Source: an uncultured Clostridium sp. (GTDB lineage: Bacteria; Bacillota; Clostridia; Clostridiales; Clostridiaceae). Taken from it: a stretch of 11,898 bases of DNA. Each line of letters opens with the position of its first letter. Position 1 is the stretch's first letter. This document shows, in pieces, positions 8,701-11,898 of the stretch. A program made the translations under genes and the position numbers. The stretch covers positions 1 to 11,898 of the forward strand of contig CAKVFO010000101.1 of assembly GCA_934746785.1 (NCBI GenBank). The letters are read 5' to 3'. The notes beneath the pieces were generated by a model. It was not told where the DNA came from and searched no databases. It saw only the letters and a list, made by a program, of their open reading frames with translations.

Positions 8701-9726
8701 GATTTATTGATAAGGGTATCTATAATTAAGAAAAATGAAGAGGAATATATTCTTTTTATGGACATGCATCACATTATTGTAGATGGTGCTTCTGTAGGTA
8801 TATTAACAAAGGAACTTCTTACTTCATATAAGGGCTATAATCTTCAGCCTTTAGATTATCAATTTAAGGATTATTCCCTTTGGAGAGAAAAGAAAAAGTT
8901 ACTTTCAAAGGAAAAAGAAGAAAACTATTGGTTAAGTAAGATTGATGATACTATAGAGCCTTTAAATTTGGAAACTACATATGAGAGAAAAAATATTATT
9001 TCTGAAAAGGGAGATACTATTATTACTTTCTTAGGAGAAGAGGAAAAGAGGCTCATTAAAAAGAGAATGTCTAAATGGAATTGTACACTATTCCAATTTA
9101 TGATGCTTTTATATTATGTAACCTTAAGTCAATATTCAAATCAAAGGGATATTGTTATAGGAGCAGTAACCTATGGTAGAGAAAATGCTGAAATTGAAGA
9201 ATTAATAGGCTTATTTATAAAGACTTTGCCAGTGAGAATCAGTTTAGGACAAGAAGAAAAGGTTAAAGATTTTATAAATGTTATCAAGAATAATGTTATG
9301 GAAGCTATTGATAATAGCAGCTGTTCAATGGAGGAAATTTTAAGAAAGAGCAGTTATAAACCTGTAAAGGGCAGAAGACCATTATTTGATGTAGCTATGG
9401 TTGTACAAAATGAAGATTTAGGTTCAATTAATGAGGAAGGAATTACTTTAGAATCCATAGATTTAGAAGTTAAGGTATCTAAATATGACATTTTCTTTGA
9501 AGTTATGGAGGATGAAAATAATATAAGGCTTAAGTTTGAATATTGCACTGACTTATTTAGCAAAAAGTATATTGAAAAGTTCAGGGATAAGCTAATAGAC
9601 AATATGAATCTAATATTATCAAATGAAGAATTATCTATAGATATACTATTAAAGGATGTTTTAGATAATTGTTATATGGATAATTTTGAGGTATCAGAAA
9701 ATACAGAAATAGAATTTAATTTTTAG
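2707..9726 (+). CDS. Nonribosomal peptide synthetase, half-C/A(Thr)/PCP/C/A/PCP/C
   Basis: Complete 2339-residue protein. The ATG at 2707 has AGAGG (2695-2699) seven bases upstream. Domains: (i) ~1-230, only the C-terminal lobe of a condensation domain, beginning EKEYWLKKL, with no HHxxxDG; (ii) A1 ~255-765, with YTSGTTGKSKG, FDFSVWEM and YGITETT; pocket D457 F458 W461 N500 I527 G529 M553 V561 H562 K748 = DFWNIGMVHK, the classical threonine code; (iii) PCP1, Ser804 in IGGNS; (iv) C ~858-1290, HHIISDG (His982, His983, Asp987); (v) A2 ~1310-1795, with FTSGTTGNPKG; pocket D1495 A1496 S1499 N1538 F1566 G1568 F1592 V1600 Y1601 K1787 = DASNFGFVYK, which I cannot assign; (vi) PCP2, Ser1842 in LGGHS; (vii) terminal C ~1890-2320, HHIIVDG (His2021, His2022, Asp2026). 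It ends TEIEFNF. No epimerase, thioesterase or reductase domain. It should take the upstream chain, add Thr and one further residue, and end with an unpaired C domain. Confidence 0.96.
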   Translation: MIDKNELLHVEIIEKEKEYWLKKLGQSDFSEEVFPLDKTSEKYSKGEVIINMNEEINHAINSLFKDNALMEYIVFTSSVFIMFHELFNKKDCFVISPVINKKEIFENKYIVINECLNKNLTIKETLNKVKDAAAGAYKNQHVNLHKLFKEEDLGENILQCAVNYNKVHKNQDLIEGKLITFNFLKEDRKVKLKIEYNEENLYKDTVLAVSRTLEKIIKDILKDRNKALKDISLITDFDKKILEDINNNDSEYPENFTILDAFNKSVSVYGDNIAVEYNDKSLTYKEVDVLSNKLANYINEQKYLDDTDYIGILMDKSHNTVIAALAILKAGKAYVPLNPESPEDRIREIIEDASINFIVASEGFIQTLENIKRRKDIKYISMDSEEVLKDYNEELDFDSCINRDSKAYVIYTSGTTGKSKGVIIKHSNVINLILNNNIPYKFTSEDTWTMFHSYCFDFSVWEMYGALLNGGKLIVIPKKTARDTERFYDLLIQKKVTVLNQTPGAFYNLIEVDNLHREKALNLRYIIFGGEALNPVKLSSFIKSYKDTALFNMYGITETTVHVTFKKLTQEDTKLYIFNIGKPLPNYKVFIVNKNKKKLPIGIKGELLIAGEGVSAGYLNRNELTKSKFITNEELGGRVYCSGDLAAIMNIGDLRYLGRIDSQVKIRGHRIEIGEVEHAILEDKNIKNAIVIPKKLGNSSTELCCYYCSESGITVSEFKERLKKNLPSYSIPAYYVHINNIPLNRNGKIDKKKLPNPLENIYKKREFEDAKSETEKLLVKECGELLGIDNISINDNFFEIGGNSLNAMILSTRLLNELNIKIPLSSIFEKPVIKELAKVIDNSKKVFDTSIKRVENKEFYPLSPAQKRMYFLSELSKENTAYNMPILLELSGNIKEEKIKNTLTSLIERHEILRTSFIKVGEEIKQKINKEVKLDFEVIKVSSKNINLNNYIKAFDLSKAPLMRVKLFKVNETESLLFIDMHHIISDGISMNIIMSEFSKIYKGEVLEKLKIRYVDYCEYINNLDLQKEKEYWLKEFSEDIPVLELPLDFNRPQLQESEGNLLDFIIDKEVKDEVKSLAIESETSEFMVLISVFSLLLRRYSRQDNIVIGTPIAGRPNKDVENVMGLFVNTLPLRFSIDLNSSYLDYLKSVKDKCLKAYENMLYPFDELVDELNIPRNLSRNPLFDVMFVMQNMKKEKIDLQDFSMNEVENKKAVSKFDLTFIVEEREDYYVLSVEYAKSLFKDESIEYLIKHYVNLLKQVVKNKNLKLKDFSMLDKAERKLLEDFNESKASYDLNTNIIKIFEKQAAKTPLNIALQSSDGEVTYKELNNRVNILGKKLRKEGVKKGTSVAVIADRSIEMITAIYAILKLGAVYVPIDKKYPKNRVEYLIKESESKVILTDALDNFNYEIEEKIKVLSIDLELNIKETEEIVENIQCNIKGEDTAYIIFTSGTTGNPKGVEMLHSNLLNLVSHMQSKYPLEDKDAFLFKSAFTFDASISEIFGWFLKGGRLVILERDGEKDPEIIVKTIEKYKVSHINFVPSMLRVFFNTIKNNKHINLKSLKYIFAGGEVFSKDFYIMGKELCPNVKIGNFYGPTETCVYACGFMKDKDENFQRVPIGKPLENVKIYILDENMNLCSINEPGELCIAGAGVGKGYKNREELTKEKFIENPFNKNESMYRSGDLGRFLPDGNIEYLGRIDSQVKLRGFRIEMGEIENSLRNFQDIEDAVVIVKTVNNEDKILCAYIISSKEISLKDVRNNLKKELPEFMIPSHFMRIEKKPLTVNGKVDIKALPEIDLSLKSTEFIEARTKTEALTANLFKEVLKVSKVSVIDNFFDLGGHSLNLIELVNKINNEFNIKVSLKEVFMAQTVENIAALIESKEKVSLIPLERAEKREYYPVTDEQLNMYSAYEMNKDSIGFNVPCAFNIKGKIDKDRFEEGFKACINKHEILRTSFVKVDGMIMQKVREKVDFKIEYLENSEVSIEDIKSFVKPFNLEKDLLIRVSIIKKNEEEYILFMDMHHIIVDGASVGILTKELLTSYKGYNLQPLDYQFKDYSLWREKKKLLSKEKEENYWLSKIDDTIEPLNLETTYERKNIISEKGDTIITFLGEEEKRLIKKRMSKWNCTLFQFMMLLYYVTLSQYSNQRDIVIGAVTYGRENAEIEELIGLFIKTLPVRISLGQEEKVKDFINVIKNNVMEAIDNSSCSMEEILRKSSYKPVKGRRPLFDVAMVVQNEDLGSINEEGITLESIDLEVKVSKYDIFFEVMEDENNIRLKFEYCTDLFSKKYIEKFRDKLIDNMNLILSNEELSIDILLKDVLDNCYMDNFEVSENTEIEFNF
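7807..7835 (+). repeat. 29-base identical repeat, copy 2 (A8 motif of last A domain)
   Basis: Direct-orientation partner of 710-738, about 7.1 kb away. The corresponding A8 segment of the Thr-activating A domain between them (around 4680-4730) is clearly diverged in both bases and residues (KIRGHRIE rather than KLRGFRIE), so the two outer A domains are more alike here than either is to the middle one. Confidence 0.75.
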
Positions 9727-9730
9727 ATGT

Positions 9731-9736
9731 GAAGGG
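9731..9736 (+). promoter_or_regulatory. Ribosome-binding site that sets the glycosyltransferase start
   Basis: GAAGGG ends seven bases before the ATG at 9744. An in-frame GTG at 9729 would overlap this site and have only the NRPS 3' end upstream, with no good Shine-Dalgarno, so 9744 is the preferred start. Confidence 0.7.
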
Positions 9737-9743
9737 ATTTATT

Positions 9744-10853
9744 ATGAATGAAAAAATTAAAGTTATACAGTTAGTACTAGATCTTGGAACAGGGGGCGTT
9801 GAAAAGTTCGTAGTGGATTTAGCCTTAAATTTAGATAAAGAAAAATATGATGTGACAGTAGTTTCCTTAGTTAGCAGAAAGAATAGTATTTTTGAAAATA
9901 TATTGGAGAAAAGTGGCATAAAGGTAGTTTATCTTGATATGTCCATGAAACACTTTGATTACTCTGTTATAGGTAAGGTAAACAGGCTTATAAAAAAGGA
10001 AAAGCCACATGTCCTTCATATTCATACATACATAATGAAGGCAGCACTTTTTTCAATACTTTTTAATGATATAAAAGTAAAAATTCATACTGTCCATGTA
10101 CCAGCTCAGGTTGAAATTAAACAATGTTCAAAAATAGTTCTAAAACTTGCTTATAAATTAGGGAAGGTAATGCCTGTAGCTGTATCAGAAAATGTTAAAA
10201 GTGGTATAGAAAGCTGTTTTAAAATAGAGGATGTTAAGCTTATTTATAATGGTATAGATTTTAAAAGGTTTAAAGCAGCTAAAGAGAAGAAAGACAAGGA
10301 GAGTATAAAATTTATTAATGTAGCTAGATTTATGCCAGAGAAAAATCATGAAATGTTAGTAAAAGCCTTTGCTAAAGTATGTGAAAAATATTCAAATGTT
10401 AAGTTATTCTTAGTGGGAAAGGGAAGACTTCAAGAGAAAATTAAAAATTTTGTCAAAGAGTTAAATATAGAAGATAAAGTTGAATTCCTTGGCCTTAGAG
10501 AAGATATACCTGAGCTTTTAAATAAAAGTGATATCTTTCTTTTAACCTCTGATTATGAAGGCTTTGGTTTAGTACTAGCAGAAGCTATGTGTTGTAAAGT
10601 GCCTGTTATATCAACAAATGCAGGGGCAGTATCTGAACTTGTTAAGGATAAAGAAAATGGAATATTAGTACCCAAAGGTGATATAGATGCTTTTGCTAAG
10701 AGTATGATATATCTTATAGAAAATAAAGCTTTAAGAGAAGAATATGCTGAAAATGCTTTGAAGTCAGTTAAAAAATTTGATTTGAAATATACTATTAGTG
10801 CTTATGAAAAACTTTATTTAGAAGGGGTGAATTCATATAACTATGGTAGATAA
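9744..10853 (+). CDS. Glycosyltransferase family 4 (GT-B fold)
   Basis: 369 residues from the ATG at 9744, the usual length for a bacterial GT4 enzyme. The N-terminal Rossmann half begins IKVIQLVLDLGTGGVEKF, with the GGVE acceptor-side loop at 17-20. The C-terminal nucleotide-sugar half has NVARFMPEKNH, LFLVGKGRL, and the retaining-type E-x7-E motif in YEGFGLVLAEAM (Glu272, Glu280), followed by PVISTNAGAVSELV. No signal peptide or clear membrane span, so it is probably cytoplasmic or membrane-associated. The family moves a sugar from a nucleotide donor with retention of configuration; donor and acceptor cannot be read from the sequence. It lies 17 bases after an NRPS gene and overlaps a PIG-L-type deacetylase gene, which suggests transfer of an N-acetylated sugar such as GlcNAc, by analogy with the BshA/BshB and MshA/MshB pairs. 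The acceptor could be the peptide, a lipid or a cell-wall precursor; this is inference. Confidence 0.93.
   Translation: MNEKIKVIQLVLDLGTGGVEKFVVDLALNLDKEKYDVTVVSLVSRKNSIFENILEKSGIKVVYLDMSMKHFDYSVIGKVNRLIKKEKPHVLHIHTYIMKAALFSILFNDIKVKIHTVHVPAQVEIKQCSKIVLKLAYKLGKVMPVAVSENVKSGIESCFKIEDVKLIYNGIDFKRFKAAKEKKDKESIKFINVARFMPEKNHEMLVKAFAKVCEKYSNVKLFLVGKGRLQEKIKNFVKELNIEDKVEFLGLREDIPELLNKSDIFLLTSDYEGFGLVLAEAMCCKVPVISTNAGAVSELVKDKENGILVPKGDIDAFAKSMIYLIENKALREEYAENALKSVKKFDLKYTISAYEKLYLEGVNSYNYGR
10822..10830 (+). promoter_or_regulatory. Ribosome-binding site of the deacetylase gene, inside the glycosyltransferase gene
   Basis: AAGGGGTGA lies in the last codons of the glycosyltransferase and ends 12 bases before the ATG at 10843. 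The match to the 16S anti-Shine-Dalgarno is good but the spacing is longer than usual. The placement fits translational coupling of the two overlapping genes. Confidence 0.55.
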
Positions 10854-11352
10854 ATTATTAATTACAGCCCATCCAGATGATGAAATAATTTTTGCAGGAC
10901 ATGCCTTGCTAAAGGAAAGGGGATGGAAAGTTATATGTGTTACTAATAAATATAATAAAGTTAGGGCAGAGGAATTTAAGAAGGCAATGAAAAGGGCAAA
11001 GGTATATGAATATGAAATATGGGACTTTCAAGATTGCTGGAAAGGTGATTTTGATAGGAGAAAGTTAAAGGAAAGATTAAAGAAGGTAATAGAAAAGCAG
11101 CATTTTAAAGTTGTATTAAGTCATAATTTAAAAGGAGAATATGGACATAGCCAGCATAGTGCCTTAAGCCAAGTGGTAAGGGAAATAGTAACTGAAAATT
11201 TATATGAATTTTCTTTTGGAAAAAAATTAAGCTTATATAGTCGTTTAAGAAAGTGGATAATTCTCATGATTTATAAAAGTGAAAGAAAAGTAGTCTTGTC
11301 TAAGGAAGTAAGACAGTATGTGTTAAGAGAATCTATGAGAAAAGTAAAATAA
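10843..11352 (+). CDS. Small PIG-L/LmbE-family N-deacetylase
   Basis: 169 residues. The N-terminus LLITAHPDDEIIFAGH carries the family motif: His10 and Asp13 are the expected zinc ligands and Asp12 the expected general base. A conserved Arg/Glu pair follows (VRAEEFKKA). The second metal motif is GEYGHSQH (His102, His105), one of which should complete the zinc site. Family members remove the acetyl group from N-acetylglucosamine or a related amide on a small molecule or glycolipid. It is shorter than BshB or MshB type enzymes (roughly 230-300 residues) and lacks much of the C-terminal region, but both metal motifs are present, so it is probably an active compact form. The C-terminus is basic (RESMRKVK). 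The ATG overlaps the last 11 bases of the glycosyltransferase gene, so the two are likely made together and act in succession. The substrate is not determined. Confidence 0.87.
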   Translation: MVDKLLITAHPDDEIIFAGHALLKERGWKVICVTNKYNKVRAEEFKKAMKRAKVYEYEIWDFQDCWKGDFDRRKLKERLKKVIEKQHFKVVLSHNLKGEYGHSQHSALSQVVREIVTENLYEFSFGKKLSLYSRLRKWIILMIYKSERKVVLSKEVRQYVLRESMRKVK

Positions 11353-11372
11353 GAAAAAGCAGGTAAAATTTT

Positions 11373-11898
11373 ATGGATATAAATAAGTATAAATTAATAG
11401 GCAAAGGCACCACTGCAAATGTTTATAAATTAGATGATAAAAGAGTTTTAAAGCTTTATCATAAAAAAATATATGATGAGAGAAAAGTAAGAGAAAGTAA
11501 TATTCTAAAAGCTATCACAGTTGATAAAGAATCTAATATTAATACTACAAAGATTCATGAAATAGTAGAAACACCTACAGAATTTGGAGTTATTCTAGAT
11601 TATGTAGAGGGAAAAAGCTTAGATTCATTATATTTATTTAGCATAAAGAAAAAGTGCAGGATTATAGCAAAGCTTCAATATGATCTGCATAATAATGTTC
11701 ATCTTCAAGAAAAAATATATCTTAAGGACTATCTAAAAGGAAAAATACTTAAGGCAGAAATTCCTAAATATTTAGAGGATTATATAAGTAATTTACTTGA
11801 AAGTATGCCAAAGGGTGAAGAACTATGTCATGGAGATTTTCATGGAGGCAATATAATAGTTAATAAAGGCAAGTTTACTATTATAGACTGGGCAGAAG
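11373..11898 (+). CDS. APH/choline-kinase-like phosphotransferase, 3' end outside window
   Basis: 175 codons plus one base are visible from an ATG at 11373, preceded by a weak AGG (11361-11363), 20 bases after the deacetylase stop. The protein has a protein-kinase-like fold signature: glycine loop IGKGTTANVYK (9-19), probable ATP-binding Lys27 in RVLKLY, Brenner-type catalytic motif HGDFHGGN (His153, Asp155, Asn160) and metal-binding Asp172 in IIDW. This HGDxHxxN form is typical of aminoglycoside phosphotransferases, choline kinases and related small-molecule kinases rather than Ser/Thr protein kinases. The likely reaction is ATP-dependent phosphorylation of a hydroxyl on a small molecule. 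Next to NRPS, glycosyltransferase and deacetylase genes it may tailor the product or inactivate it in the producer cell. Substrate unknown. Confidence 0.85.
   Translation, partial: MDINKYKLIGKGTTANVYKLDDKRVLKLYHKKIYDERKVRESNILKAITVDKESNINTTKIHEIVETPTEFGVILDYVEGKSLDSLYLFSIKKKCRIIAKLQYDLHNNVHLQEKIYLKDYLKGKILKAEIPKYLEDYISNLLESMPKGEELCHGDFHGGNIIVNKGKFTIIDWAE

Noticed and set aside
9729..9743. GTG at 9729 as the glycosyltransferase start
   Set aside because: It overlaps the GAAGGG ribosome-binding site that is well placed for the ATG at 9744, and GT4 proteins usually begin just before the first beta strand (KIKVIQLV).
4908..9919. Several open frames of 67-114 codons on the - strand (4908-5252, 5871-6119, 7545-7784, 8436-8765, 9354-9602, 9716-9919)
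   Set aside because: All lie opposite well-supported NRPS or glycosyltransferase coding sequence, have low-complexity Ser/Leu/Phe/Ile-rich translations expected from antisense of AT-rich genes, and show no recognisable domain.
9744..11352. The glycosyltransferase and deacetylase as a bacillithiol pathway (BshA/BshB)
   Set aside because: The families are the same but the deacetylase is too short, no BshC-like gene is seen, and the setting is an NRPS operon; only the two-step logic is borrowed as an analogy.
1..11898. CRISPR arrays, tRNA or rRNA genes, insertion sequences, phage or attachment sites
   Set aside because: The window is almost fully covered by coding sequence; no spaced short repeats, transposase-like protein, terminal inverted repeats or RNA gene was seen in the remaining gaps.
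11373..11898. Last gene as a Ser/Thr protein kinase
   Set aside because: The HGDxHxxN catalytic motif and IDW metal motif are of the aminoglycoside phosphotransferase/choline kinase type, not the HRDxKxxN/DFG type.

Overview
The window is strongly AT-rich and read entirely from the + strand. Arg is mostly AGA, Ile is often ATA, and ribosome-binding sites are of the AGAGG/AAGGG type. The coding style and the adenylation-domain phrasing point to a Clostridium-like Firmicute. The window lies inside a nonribosomal peptide (NRPS) gene cluster and cuts through it at both ends.

Layout: (1) positions 2-2638, the 3' part of an NRPS gene, encoding the end of an adenylation (A) domain, a carrier protein (PCP) and a full condensation (C) domain; (2) 2639-2706, a short intergenic gap with a strong imperfect hairpin; (3) 2707-9726, a complete 2339-residue NRPS with a degenerate half C domain, then A-PCP-C-A-PCP-C; (4) 9744-10853, a GT4 glycosyltransferase; (5) 10843-11352, a small PIG-L/LmbE-type deacetylase overlapping the previous gene; (6) 11373 to the window end, the start of an APH-like small-molecule kinase. 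Gaps are short or negative and no convincing terminator or promoter is visible, so this looks like one operon.

How it may work together: three A domains can be read. Their pocket residues, aligned by hand to GrsA, suggest a branched aliphatic residue (DAFLLGVTFK), then threonine (DFWNIGMVHK, the classical Thr code), then an unassigned residue (DASNFGFVYK). No epimerization, methylation, thioesterase or reductase domain is present. Both NRPS proteins end in a C domain followed by a short acidic/aromatic tail (FDFDFDF and IEFNF). The second begins with a catalytically dead C-domain remnant. The assembly line therefore appears to be split between C and A rather than at the usual PCP/C point, and the last C domain has no downstream module here. 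The glycosyltransferase, deacetylase and kinase form a plausible sugar-tailoring or self-protection set: transfer of an N-acetyl sugar, removal of the acetyl group, and phosphorylation. That role is inferred from neighbourhood and family only.

Most interesting points: the C/A split with a half-C receiver, the repeat-encoded C-terminal tail, the orphan terminal C domain, the GT4/deacetylase/kinase trio behind an NRPS, and the inter-NRPS hairpin.
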